From: UBA11612 sp963976395
Lineage (GTDB): Bacteria; Pseudomonadota; Alphaproteobacteria; Rhodospirillales; Rhodospirillaceae
Length of the DNA stretch: 14,166 bases
Reading direction: 5' to 3'
Assembly (NCBI GenBank): GCA_963976395.1
Contig: CAXBLG010000083.1
Coordinates: forward strand, 1-14,166
A program made the translations under genes and the position numbers. The notes beneath the pieces were generated by a model. It made no database searches. It had not been told where the DNA came from and saw only the letters and a list, made by a program, of their open reading frames with translations. Each line of letters opens with the position of its first letter. The first letter of the stretch is position 1. This document shows, piece by piece, positions 7,751 through 14,166 of this stretch.

Positions 7751-7978
7751 TTACCAGGGCCGGTGACGCGTCAGCAGGCTTTTACCGCCATTGCCGCCGC
7801 CGGAGTCATCCCATCCGTTGGTTTTGCAAAGCCCTTCGCCGGCACGCACGGCCTCACCCTCCGTCGCAAACGGTCCTGGCAACACGGTTACCCGTCCGCG
7901 AAACGAGACCATCACGGATCTCGCTTTTTGGTCGAACGTGATTTTCATGCCGCGTTCGTAGTTTTTCTTTTCGCTCAT
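7751..7978 (-). CDS. Hypothetical small protein, 75 aa
   Basis: I do not recognise a family with certainty. The product has a compact N-terminal part with alternating strand-like segments (MKITFDQ, VMVSFRGRVTVL), then PFATEGEAVRAGEGLCKTNGW. The latter resembles the helix-bearing end of small proteins with an 'ATEEEAxxAG' element such as DUF2188-like folds, but this is weak. It ends in a glycine-rich tail (DDSGGGNGG, 57-65). Codon usage with G or C in third position and low stop density supports real coding on this strand over the overlapping plus-strand frame. ATG 7978 is the outermost start; M11 at 7948 is a possible alternative, since neither has a strong ribosome site. It is cytoplasmic by appearance (no signal peptide). 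Upstream 7979-8189 is non-coding. Confidence 0.55.
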   Translation of the reverse strand: MSEKKNYERGMKITFDQKARSVMVSFRGRVTVLPGPFATEGEAVRAGEGLCKTNGWDDSGGGNGGKSLLTRHRPW

Positions 7979-8189
7979 ATACGTGTACTCATGGCATGGC
8001 TTTCAGCCTGCGCGGTTAAACTCTGCCCGACGTTTCAATATAAAATTCGGCAACGCTACCCCGTGTATATCGGCTAACAACCGACAAGATTCACTTCCTC
8101 GGACAGAGTGCGTTCTGCTCTAATTATAGTCTACGACCTCGCCGTGCAAGCAGCATAAATACGTATAAAATCCGCCAATACGCACTCGG

Positions 8190-9092
8190 TTAGCGATAAT
8201 ATTCAACAATGTCTCTGATAACCCGGCCCACGTCTGATCGAGTATAGGCCAAACGTTCCACATCTTTTGGTGCGGACTCGTAATATATTTCTCCGCCTCT
8301 TCCCGCATATAGCACTGCATCCGGCAGGATTGGGTGTTCCTGATCAATCACCTTCAATGTCTCGGATCGCCCCGCAGCCTGGAAGAACATTGTAAAGTAA
8401 GCGTGAAAACTTAGGTTCTCATCCCCCACCAGATATGCCTTGCCGTTTTCACCACGCTCAAGCGCACCCAACGTCGCTTCGGCCAACGAGCGCGCCGACA
8501 TAAAGTTGACTCCGCCGGGAATGGCGAACGCCGGCGCCCCGTCGATGCGCCCCAACGCATAGTTGGCTTGGCCTTCCAGATGCGGCAATTCCAAGCCGGA
8601 CATGCAGCCCAAAATAAACGGTGCATTGAGCGAACACACTCTAAAGTCATCCGACGCCAATGCTCGCGCGCCTGCGTCCGCCAAAGCCCGCGAACGCACA
8701 TATGCATCCGTCTCAATTAAATGCGGCATTGCCTGAGGGTAGAAACTGCCGATATTCACGGCCCGTTTTACGCCCGCGGTCCTTACCCGAGCAAAGAACT
8801 TAGGCACACCCTCTATGTTGGCGTGCTGCCAATGAGCCTCCATATCCGTTTCCGGCGGCACGTGGCGAAAATCTTGGCCAGCAGCGAACACTAAAGAGTC
8901 GAACGCTTTGAGCTGATCGTCCGTAAATCCACCATTCACATAGTTGCCTTGCAGATATGGAAGCTCCGCCATCGGCGTTCTTGAAGGGGCTGGCTTGCGG
9001 GCTCCAATCACAACATCGTGTCCACGCGCACGGAGCAACAGCGCGATCTCGCCGCCGATAAGTCCGGTTCCCCCCACCACGAGAACTTTCAT
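8190..9092 (-). CDS. NAD(P)-binding epimerase/dehydratase-like protein (extended SDR)
   Basis: A 300-residue protein with the Rossmann dinucleotide motif GGTGLIG at residues 7-13 right after the first beta strand (MKVLVVG), and a basic stretch (ARKPAP, 31-36) after strand two that hints at NADP. NIGSFYPQ at 113-120 matches the SDR Ser region. At the usual Tyr-xxx-Lys position there is Y131 with R135 (YVRSR), so the catalytic Lys is replaced by Arg; this suggests an atypical SDR that may bind rather than turn over a classic substrate. VGDENLSFHAYF near 222-233 is typical of epimerase-like sensors and reductases. The frame extends to 9137, but ATG 9092 is chosen because AAGGAG lies eight bases before it and the Rossmann fold starts at once. 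It is monocistronic by appearance. The substrate is unknown. Confidence 0.85.
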   Translation of the reverse strand: MKVLVVGGTGLIGGEIALLLRARGHDVVIGARKPAPSRTPMAELPYLQGNYVNGGFTDDQLKAFDSLVFAAGQDFRHVPPETDMEAHWQHANIEGVPKFFARVRTAGVKRAVNIGSFYPQAMPHLIETDAYVRSRALADAGARALASDDFRVCSLNAPFILGCMSGLELPHLEGQANYALGRIDGAPAFAIPGGVNFMSARSLAEATLGALERGENGKAYLVGDENLSFHAYFTMFFQAAGRSETLKVIDQEHPILPDAVLYAGRGGEIYYESAPKDVERLAYTRSDVGRVIRDIVEYYR

Positions 9093-9100
9093 ATGAGTCG

Positions 9101-9106
9101 CTCCTT
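9101..9106 (-). promoter_or_regulatory. Shine-Dalgarno deciding the SDR start
   Basis: On the minus strand AAGGAG sits eight bases upstream of ATG 9092. This selects the internal Met over the outer in-frame start at 9137. Confidence 0.8.
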
Positions 9107-9245
9107 CCTGCATTTGCATACCCACCTTGCCGATCATTTTCGAACAAAACTAAGCCTTATCGCAAATCGTACGTATTCGAAACCAGTGTGGGCGTTGCTG
9201 CTGCTAACCGCAGTCAGACTCATCATAATTCCAGGTTAATTAAAC

Positions 9246-9911
9246 ATGCATCCAGTGTTCCGAAAAATTCCGGCTATCGCGAATTGGCTATATTCGTCAT
9301 TTTACGGCCACATACAGATTCATTCGAGTATAGTTGGGGGAATGATGGCCGATGCGGCAAAGCCGTGGATGCTGGGTTCGAAAACAGCTTTAGCAGCAGC
9401 CGTACGTAAGCTGATCAAAGAGGGGAACAACGACACCGCCGCAATTGCGATCATCGCCGAAGCTGCCGGCGGGAGGTTTAAGAACTTGGCGTCAATACTT
9501 GCGGGACTTTCCGATGTCCGTGAAGACGGTGTTCAGTTACTGCTGACGGAGTCGGCGACCGGCTCTCTGGCTATGGAATATGTGTACGCTTCCAGCGGGC
9601 TGCCTGAACCCTACTATCCTCTGTTTGCGACCGTAGTCGATTTCGCACGAGAAATTGCTGTGCTCAAAGAACAAGCCATGGGTCCAAAAGCGCAATCCTT
9701 TCTCGTTGAGAAAGCCCTCACCGTGCCGGCGGTGCAACGAATGAACTTGCCGGCCAGCTTTACCGAGCGTCTCCGCAAAAGCTTTGCGCCTGAGCAATCA
9801 GAGACACAACCACCCGGCTCGCTATCGGCCGAGACTGAGCAAACTGCGGTACCGGCTATCCCGGAACCAGACACGAACTCACCTCCGAGTGAAGAACGAC
9901 CGAACAGCTAA
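9246..9911 (+). CDS. DUF2336-like protein
   Basis: A 221-residue, mostly helical protein. Residues about 44-140 look like the C-terminal half of DUF2336 proteins: an alpha-helical array with ALAAAVRKLIKEGN, then FKNLASILAGLSDVREDGVQLLL, then an 'ASSGLPEPYYPLF' turn before the last helix (116-128). DUF2336 members are typical of Alphaproteobacteria and are generally uncharacterised; some occur near signalling genes. The tail from about 182 is Pro/Glu/Thr/Ser-rich and probably disordered. The start is uncertain: ATG 9246 has only a weak AGG ten bases upstream, while the ATG pair at 9342/9345 follows GGGGG (9336-9340) closely, which would remove 32 or 33 residues. It is followed 19 bp later by a 65-residue ORF with its own ribosome site, suggesting an operon. 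Family assignment is by pattern only. Confidence 0.7.
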   Translation: MHPVFRKIPAIANWLYSSFYGHIQIHSSIVGGMMADAAKPWMLGSKTALAAAVRKLIKEGNNDTAAIAIIAEAAGGRFKNLASILAGLSDVREDGVQLLLTESATGSLAMEYVYASSGLPEPYYPLFATVVDFAREIAVLKEQAMGPKAQSFLVEKALTVPAVQRMNLPASFTERLRKSFAPEQSETQPPGSLSAETEQTAVPAIPEPDTNSPPSEERPNS

Positions 9912-9930
9912 ACGCTAAAAAGGAATTGAA

Positions 9931-10128
9931 ATGTCCGCACAAGATAAGAAAATTTGTGAGCGCATCCTCAGACTTAGCAAGATAAATGGAGTCGAGCCAT
10001 TGCCGGTGGTTGGGCTACTAGCGCTTCATGCTTTGGCGGATACGGACTTCACCTTATTGCAGGTCTGGGTACGTACAGCCGATGCCATCAGAGATATGGT
10101 CGAAGCGCCTGACTGGGCGCTCGCCTAA
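9931..10128 (+). CDS. Hypothetical 65-aa protein
   Basis: A short ORF with a strong ribosome site, AAGGA, seven bases before ATG 9931, placed 19 bp after the DUF2336-like gene, so very likely translated from the same message. The product is probably all-helical: a charged N-terminal helix (KKICERILRLSK, 6-17), a hydrophobic middle (LPVVGLLALHALA, 24-36) and an amphipathic C-terminal helix (WVRTADAIRDMVE, 46-58). The central segment is too short and polar-flanked to be a confident membrane span. I recognise no family. Its position suggests a partner or regulator of the DUF2336-like protein, which is inference. Confidence 0.65.
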   Translation: MSAQDKKICERILRLSKINGVEPLPVVGLLALHALADTDFTLLQVWVRTADAIRDMVEAPDWALA

Positions 10129-10146
10129 ACAGTCCACCCAGCTCGA

Positions 10147-10169
10147 AGCCTGTCTCAAGAGGCTATTTT
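10147..10169 (+). terminator. Weak terminator-like hairpin
   Basis: AGCCT at 10147-10151 pairs with AGGCT at 10160-10164 across an 8-base loop, followed by ATTTT. The short stem makes it a weak candidate. If real, it would separate the DUF2336 pair from the downstream DUF4168-like gene. Confidence 0.25.
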
Positions 10170-10227
10170 CAAACTAAACCGTTTGCGCTAGCGTAACCCT
10201 TCCCACTCTCCAGCCGAAGGGCCTCTC

Positions 10228-10626
10228 ATGACTTCTTTCTGTAAATTGCTGGGCGTGTGCGCCCTGCTGGCCCTTGTCCCGCTCACTCAACCCGTCACAT
10301 CAACACAAGCCGCACAGGGATCTGCCGAATTCTCCGAAGAAAAAATCGATGCCTTCGTGAACGCGGCCATTGATGTCGCTATTATCAACACCGCCGCTAA
10401 GGATGCTTTTGACAAAGCTGTAAACCGGCAGGAGCAGGACTCCATTATCGCCGCTGCACGAAACGAAATGGACACCTCCATCGAAAATGCCCCCGGCATC
10501 ACCATTGAGGAATACATTGCAATCTCTGCTACAGCCGAAGCCAATCCAACTTTCGCTGAGATGCTCAATCAGCGTGCCATGGCAAAATTCAAGATGCTCG
10601 ACGACGCGCACGGCAACGCCGAGTAA
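10228..10626 (+). CDS. Exported DUF4168-like protein
   Basis: A 132-residue protein with a signal peptide (hydrophobic 7-19, likely cleavage near TQAA at 26-29), so it is expected in the periplasm. The mature part matches the DUF4168 pattern. It starts with FSEEKIDAFVNAAIDV (35-50), has a central helix with alternating charges (60-85), and then ITIEEYIAISATAEANPTF (91-109), which corresponds to the family's 'gls.eeY..I...a..dp.l' block. DUF4168 proteins have no established function that I know of. GAAGGG lies about six bases before ATG 10228. It lies 99 bp after the 65-residue ORF on the same strand and may have its own promoter. A GC hairpin follows the stop. Confidence 0.75.
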   Translation: MTSFCKLLGVCALLALVPLTQPVTSTQAAQGSAEFSEEKIDAFVNAAIDVAIINTAAKDAFDKAVNRQEQDSIIAAARNEMDTSIENAPGITIEEYIAISATAEANPTFAEMLNQRAMAKFKMLDDAHGNAE

Positions 10627-10635
10627 CACCAGCCA

Positions 10636-10648
10636 CCGCCGACGGCGG
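10636..10648. terminator. GC-rich hairpin between convergent genes
   Basis: CCGCC-gac-GGCGG is a perfect 5-bp stem placed between the stop of the DUF4168-like gene (10626) and the end of the convergent Sel1 gene (10690). The location suits a shared transcription stop, but there is no T-run on the plus strand, so it is not a textbook intrinsic terminator. Confidence 0.4.
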
Positions 10649-10689
10649 AAAGGCGGTTAGCACAGACTCAGTTGGCGGCGACGGAAGCG

Positions 10690-11304
10690 CTAATTAGTTT
10701 TTTTGGGCTTCCATGCGGCGATCACTTTCTCCGCTGCCGCAATCTGCTCAGGCGTCATTTTAGCAGCGGCGCGGTCGCGACGCGAAGCGGCCGTTTTATC
10801 ATCCTTGGCTGCCACGCTAAACCACATGAACGCCCGTACTGGACTTGGCTCCAAGCCCTTAGCGCCGGTGGTATAGAGAATCCCCAGACTGTTTTGCGAG
10901 CGCAAAAGGCCTTGATTTGCAGCGAGCAGATACCACTTTACAGCCTCAGCAGCATTCGGGCGCACGCTTTCGCCGAGCTCATACATCATGCCTACCGCAT
11001 GTTGAGAATCGGCGTTCCCTTTTTCTGCGCCCTGTCGGTACCACTTCATGGCCTCAACCCAGCTGCGCTTCACGCCCCGGCCGTTGTAATACATGTCGCC
11101 AAGATTATTCATGGCATACATGTCTCCGGCAGCGGCGGCACGTTCATACAGCTTTACGGCTGTCTCAAAGTCTTCGTTCTGCTCGGCCTTATAGGCAGCT
11201 TGCACGTCCTCTGCAGGTCCGGCGGTGGCAAAGCCCGCGTATGTAAAGGTGAGTGCAACAGACAGTACGAAACGAATGAATAAAGCACGCATGGTCAGTG
11301 TCAT
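10690..11304 (-). CDS. Exported Sel1-repeat protein
   Basis: A 204-residue protein with a signal peptide (hydrophobic 8-24, likely cleavage after FATA at 25-28). Residues 33-58 form a TPR-like opening helix pair. Three Sel1 repeats follow at about 56-92, 93-128 and 129-165, each with the A..LG.MY..G...AxxWY pattern. The tail MTPEQIAAAEKVIAAWKP (183-200) is the same motif as in the other Sel1 proteins here. The frame runs back to 11490, but GGGGAGGA at 11311-11318 marks the real start region. Two adjacent ATGs, 11307 and 11304, compete; I prefer 11304 for spacing. It probably acts in the periplasm as an interaction scaffold; the partner is unknown. It is downstream of the COG4315-like gene on the same strand, 164 bp away. 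Confidence 0.88.
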   Translation of the reverse strand: MTLTMRALFIRFVLSVALTFTYAGFATAGPAEDVQAAYKAEQNEDFETAVKLYERAAAAGDMYAMNNLGDMYYNGRGVKRSWVEAMKWYRQGAEKGNADSQHAVGMMYELGESVRPNAAEAVKWYLLAANQGLLRSQNSLGILYTTGAKGLEPSPVRAFMWFSVAAKDDKTAASRRDRAAAKMTPEQIAAAEKVIAAWKPKKTN

Positions 11305-11310
11305 CATTGA

Positions 11311-11318
11311 TCCTCCCC
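11311..11318 (-). promoter_or_regulatory. Shine-Dalgarno deciding the Sel1 gene start
   Basis: GGGGAGGA on the minus strand lies just upstream of the paired ATGs at 11307 and 11304. This rules out the longer reading frame from 11490. Confidence 0.8.
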
Positions 11319-11468
11319 GAGATTGGCACGCACTAAAGCATACCTCATCCGGTCCGTCCCGAAAACTCTCCTTTATTCGAATAAGTGGCAGAAAAGTGCC
11401 AAATTTCAGGATGTATGAAGGTCCCTTGCAGTACTGACCCAAAACTTGACGCCCACGGAACCGCGCCA

Positions 11469-11882
11469 CTAAGGCCTCAGAAAACTCCAACCCTTAATTT
11501 TGTCACCCAGTGGCTCTTCGACAGAATCATGAAAGCGCATATAAACGGGGCGTCCTTTGTAAGCCCATTGATGACGACCGCTGTCGCGCGCAATAACCGT
11601 CCAATCACCGATGGGACTGGCGTCATCGTCTTCCACAAACAACGGCGGCCAGGCTAACGAGCAACTATCGTTGCACATGGATTTTCCTGGTTGATCCGCC
11701 TCATACACATAAAGCCGCACGCTGCTGGGAAATTTCCGATACAGCCATTGGCCGTCTTCATGGGAAAGGGCGACAATACCCGGATGCTCGGTATGGCGAG
11801 GCTCTGGCTCAGCCGCATGGCCCGAGGATGCGCCAGCAAGAGTAATCGCCGCAAAGATGAATGTGAAAAATAAGGTTCGCAT
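11469..11882 (-). CDS. Exported COG4315-like protein (Yx(FWY)xxD family)
   Basis: A 137-residue protein with a clear signal peptide (hydrophobic 4-18, likely cleavage after GHAA at 21-24). It carries the hallmarks of the 'secreted repeat of unknown function' family: YVYEAD (58-63), KSMCNDSC with C70 and C74, WPPLF (78-82), IARD and QWAYKGRPVY (97-114), then a partly degenerate second motif ending in D119. Members are often lipoproteins, but there is no lipobox Cys here, so this one is probably soluble in the periplasm. GGAGG lies about six bases before ATG 11882. The family has no settled function; the paired Cys could be a disulphide or metal site (inference). It is divergent from the SRAP gene across 179 bp that should hold both promoters. 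Confidence 0.85.
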   Translation of the reverse strand: MRTLFFTFIFAAITLAGASSGHAAEPEPRHTEHPGIVALSHEDGQWLYRKFPSSVRLYVYEADQPGKSMCNDSCSLAWPPLFVEDDDASPIGDWTVIARDSGRHQWAYKGRPVYMRFHDSVEEPLGDKIKGWSFLRP

Positions 11883-12061
11883 ATGTGGCCTCCGCAGTTA
11901 GTGGGCGTAGACACAAAGTCGAACGAGAAACGTGAAAGCCGTTCGGCTATCGACGCCTAGAGTCTAACGCCGATACCCCGCAGGCTTCAACACCTGCAAG
12001 TCTCTGCAACTGTTGCGCAAACTGTTTCCTTTAGCGAAACGTTCCGCGCTATTCTCCGCCG

Positions 12062-12808
12062 ATGTGCGGACGATTCACGAACAAAATGACATGGCACCAG
12101 TTGCACGATCTCTATCGCGCCTTGCTTGACGCTGGAGATACACAGGCCGCGGATGAACTGTGGGACAAATTATGGCCCGGGAAAGTCAATATCGCTCCGA
12201 CTACGAACATTCCGGCGGCGTATCTTGATGACAGTTCGGGCGGCCCAACGCGCAAACTCACGCTCATGCGCTGGGGTTTGATTCCCTCGTGGTCGAAAGA
12301 GATCGGCACATTCTCCACGTTCAACGCCCGTGCCGAAGGGTTGGACGAAAAACCCGCCTACAGAAATGCCTGGAAAGCAAACCGCCGCTGCCTCATTCCC
12401 GCTGACTCTTTTTTCGAATGGCGAAAGACCGACAAACAACCCTTCGCCATCGGTCTTGGCAACAAAGGCCCAATGGCCTTCGCCGGATTGTGGGAAACCT
12501 GGATGCCGAAGAACGATCCACCCGTCGTGTCCTGCACCATCATCACGACCGAGGCCAACACGCTTATGGCGGACATTCATCCGCGCATGCCGGTCATACT
12601 GGACGAAGACCACTGGAGCACATGGCTGGGAGAAGAACCCGCTGCACAGAGCCAACTCAAATCGCTGCTGACCCCATTCCCCGCCGAGCGTATGACCGCC
12701 TGGCCAGTGTCAAAAGCGGTCGGGAATGTGCGAAACCAGGGGGCAGAACTGATCGAGGAGAGGAAAGCAGATGCGCCAACTTCTCTATTTGATCATGCTC
12801 AGACTTAA
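12062..12808 (+). CDS. SRAP-family abasic-site DNA-protein crosslink protein (YedK/HMCES type)
   Basis: A 248-residue protein beginning MCGRF, so that after Met removal Cys2 becomes the N-terminal nucleophile. Family work shows that this Cys forms a stable thiazolidine link with abasic sites in single-stranded DNA, shielding them. Other conserved residues are present: NIAPT (43-47), WGLIPSW (71-77), FNARAE (87-92, active-site Asn N88), DSFFEW (115-120, Glu E119) and HPRMPVIL (173-180, active-site His H173). The length is normal for the bacterial group, with a slightly long insert near 20-42. The start is fixed by the required MC; the ribosome site is weak. No convincing LexA box is seen upstream. 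It is probably transcribed alone or with the following P-loop gene (60-bp gap). Confidence 0.95.
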   Translation: MCGRFTNKMTWHQLHDLYRALLDAGDTQAADELWDKLWPGKVNIAPTTNIPAAYLDDSSGGPTRKLTLMRWGLIPSWSKEIGTFSTFNARAEGLDEKPAYRNAWKANRRCLIPADSFFEWRKTDKQPFAIGLGNKGPMAFAGLWETWMPKNDPPVVSCTIITTEANTLMADIHPRMPVILDEDHWSTWLGEEPAAQSQLKSLLTPFPAERMTAWPVSKAVGNVRNQGAELIEERKADAPTSLFDHAQT

Positions 12809-12868
12809 TTCAAGCGACTGGGGACTGTCGTTTATGGTATATCCACCGCCCAAATACCACCACCTCGC

Positions 12869-13381
12869 ATGACCCCACAAAAAATTCTCGTCACAGGCAA
12901 CGCCGGGTCTGGCAAATCAACTTTTGCTACCAAACTTGGCGAGAAAACAGGCCTGCCCGTGTTTGGATTGGATAATATCGTCTGGCGCTCTGGATGGGTA
13001 AAAACGCCTCGCGATGAAATCAACGCACAGATTCAAGACCTCATTGCCCAACCCGCCTGGATCATCGACGGCGTATCTTCTCTTGTGGAACGCACCGCCG
13101 ATACGGTTGTGTTCCTCGACATCTCTTCTGTTCGATGTACTTGGAATTGCGCAAAGAGGAACTGGCGCTACTTTTTTCGCTCGCGCCCCGGATTGCCTGA
13201 CAACTGCCCAGAAATTCTAATAGTACCGCAGCTTCTAAAAATCATATGGAGATTCAACGCAAATGTTCGCCCAGACATCCTAGAGCGGATGGCGCGTGCA
13301 CACGCTGTACAGACATACTATCGCGGCAGAAATTCAATGGAATTGGCTAAGATTACAGACTCTCTAACGATGGTGAGCTAA
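12869..13381 (+). CDS. P-loop NTPase, FlaR/topology-modulation-like small kinase
   Basis: A 170-residue protein with a Walker A GNAGSGKS at residues 10-17 directly after the first beta strand. The 'KLGEKTGLPVFGLDNIVWRSGW' type region (22-43) is characteristic of the adenylate-kinase-like 'DNA topology modulation protein' family. Further on come WIIDGV (64-69), VVFLDIS (80-86) and an Arg-rich lid CAKRNWRYFFRSRPGLPDNCPE (94-115). Binding of ATP and phosphoryl transfer to a small molecule or nucleotide are expected from the fold. The historical FlaR name does not prove a role in DNA topology. The C-terminus is normal for the family length. It converges with the aminopeptidase gene, 18 bp apart. 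Confidence 0.88.
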   Translation: MTPQKILVTGNAGSGKSTFATKLGEKTGLPVFGLDNIVWRSGWVKTPRDEINAQIQDLIAQPAWIIDGVSSLVERTADTVVFLDISSVRCTWNCAKRNWRYFFRSRPGLPDNCPEILIVPQLLKIIWRFNANVRPDILERMARAHAVQTYYRGRNSMELAKITDSLTMVS

Positions 13382-13399
13382 CGAGATCAAGGAGTCGAA

Positions 13400-14166
13400 T
13401 TACACGACCCTCGTCACCGCTTCCAACCACCCTCTTGTCTCCTCGTCCACCAACGGGCTCAATGTTTCGCGCACCTTGGTATGATACTCATTCAGCCACG
13501 TTTTTTCGGCGGCGCTCAACATTGAGGTCTCCACCAAGTTCAAATCAATCGGCGCCAGGGTAATCGTTTCAAATTCCAGCAACGGTCGCTCCGCGCCGTC
13601 TGGAGCTTTGGCCTCAATCACCGCGACAAGGTTCTCGATGCGAATGCCGTATTCGCCGGTTTTGTAATAGCCGGGCTCGTTTGAAATCACCATGCCGGGC
13701 TCTAGGGCCACCCCGCCCGCCCGCTTGCTGATGCTTTGCGGGCCTTCGTGTACGCCCAGATACGTGCCCACGCCGTGGCCTGTACCGTGGTCAAAGTCCA
13801 GTCCCTCTTCCCACAACGGCGCCCGCGCCAGCGCGTCAAGCTGGCTGCCCGCCGTACCGGTCACAAAACGCGCGCGCGCCAAGGCGATGTGCCCTTTCAG
13901 CACCAGGGTAAACCGCTGCTTTTGGTCCGGTGTCGGCGCACCGATCGCAACCGTACGCGTCACATCGGTTGTCCCGTCCAAGTACTGACCGCCGGAATCG
14001 AGCAAGAACAGCATGTCGGGTTCAATCTTGGCCGTCGTTTCGGGCATGGCGCGGTAGTGCACCACAGCACCATTTGCGCCTGCGCCCGCAATGGTCGGAA
14101 AGCTCGGCCCCAAAAACAAATTGCTTTCGGCGCGGAAAGCTTCCAGCCGGTCGGCCGCATCAATCT
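13400..14166 (-). CDS. Aminopeptidase P family (M24B) metallopeptidase, C-terminal part
   Basis: The frame is open through the window's right edge, so the N-terminal domains are missing; 254 residues are visible and the stop is TAA at 13400-13402. The full pita-bread metal site is present: D56 (LLDSGG), D67 (TTDVTR), H130 (HGTGHGVG), E163 (SNEPGYY) and E177 (RIENL), in fragment numbering. GVHEGPQSI (137-145) is the usual substrate-side His loop. The last about 60 residues (LNEYHTKVRETLSPLV...WL) match the M24 C-terminal extension found in the eukaryotic-like, three-domain aminopeptidase P group. It removes N-terminal residues preceding proline, using two divalent metals, in the cytoplasm. An apparent start at 14119 is an internal Leu (TTG), not a real initiation site. 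Confidence 0.95.
   Translation of the reverse strand, partial: IDAADRLEAFRAESNLFLGPSFPTIAGAGANGAVVHYRAMPETTAKIEPDMLFLLDSGGQYLDGTTDVTRTVAIGAPTPDQKQRFTLVLKGHIALARARFVTGTAGSQLDALARAPLWEEGLDFDHGTGHGVGTYLGVHEGPQSISKRAGGVALEPGMVISNEPGYYKTGEYGIRIENLVAVIEAKAPDGAERPLLEFETITLAPIDLNLVETSMLSAAEKTWLNEYHTKVRETLSPLVDEETRGWLEAVTRVV

Noticed and set aside
7763..8077. 104-codon plus-strand frame over the 75-residue minus-strand ORF
   Set aside because: Its product is irregular and runs into AT-rich non-coding sequence; codon third-position pattern favours the minus strand.
10672..11283. 203-codon plus-strand frame opposite the third Sel1 gene
   Set aside because: The minus strand encodes well-formed Sel1 repeats with a signal peptide and a strong ribosome site. 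The plus-strand product is Cys/His/Arg-rich and shadow-like.
11980..11997. GCAGG/CCTGC inverted repeat upstream of the SRAP gene
   Set aside because: It is only a 5-bp stem with an 8-base loop and no T-run or conserved context; it is likely chance in a GC-rich spacer.
12041..12055. Possible alphaproteobacterial LexA box (GTTC-N7-GTTC) before the SRAP gene
   Set aside because: Only the first half, GTTC, is present; the second half reads TTCT at the required spacing, so SOS control cannot be supported.
12170..12655. 161-codon minus-strand and several plus-strand alternative frames across the SRAP gene
   Set aside because: All catalytic motifs of SRAP are in the plus-strand frame from 12062; the others are compositional shadows of GC-rich codons.
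1..14166. Defence island, mobile element, toxin-antitoxin or CRISPR system
   Set aside because: No transposase, integrase, Cas, restriction, toxin or repeat-spacer pattern is visible; the GIY-YIG, P-loop and SRAP genes are isolated and of ordinary housekeeping type.

Overview
The window looks like ordinary chromosomal DNA from a free-living proteobacterium, most likely an alphaproteobacterium. This rests on a DUF2336-like protein (a family I know mainly from Alphaproteobacteria), an alphaproteobacterial-looking GIY-YIG protein and SRAP protein, and mid-range GC content by eye. The genus cannot be named from the sequence. I see no tRNA, rRNA, CRISPR array, insertion sequence, phage gene or integrase.

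Layout. (1) 1-417: the 3' end of a Sel1-repeat gene. (2) 448-708, minus: a small GIY-YIG protein. (3) 709-1118: a 410-bp non-coding region with three 30-bp-spaced repeats, upstream of (4) a two-gene plus-strand signalling unit. That unit is a 1322-residue membrane hybrid histidine kinase (1119-5087) followed 66 bp later by a REC-EAL c-di-GMP phosphodiesterase (5154-6344). (5) 6516-7274: a NUDT19-like NUDIX hydrolase. (6) 7309-9092, minus: a second small exported Sel1-type protein, a small uncharacterised ORF and an NAD(P)-binding epimerase-like SDR. (7) 9246-10626, plus: a DUF2336-like protein, a 65-residue orphan and an exported DUF4168-like protein. (8) 10690-11882, minus: a third Sel1 protein and an exported COG4315-like protein. 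(9) 12062-13381, plus: an SRAP/YedK-type DNA-protein crosslink protein and a FlaR-like P-loop kinase. (10) 13400-14166, minus: the C-terminal part of an aminopeptidase P.

How the genes work together. The only clear functional unit is the kinase plus REC-EAL pair. The kinase has a periplasmic Cache-like sensor, HAMP, two PAS-like domains, HisKA, HATPase, a degenerate receiver, an intact receiver and an Hpt domain. The adjacent EAL protein has a free-standing phosphorylatable receiver. The natural reading is a phosphorelay ending in control of c-di-GMP breakdown. The domain plan and the catalytic residue numbering of the EAL protein closely resemble Pseudomonas RocS/RocR, but no DNA-binding RocA-type regulator is present between or beside the two genes. 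The other genes look like unrelated housekeeping or accessory genes. The three Sel1 proteins share a C-terminal tail motif and are probably paralogues. I found no convincing wholly new system. The best leads are the signalling pair with its pseudo-receiver and upstream repeats, and the three-gene DUF2336 cluster.
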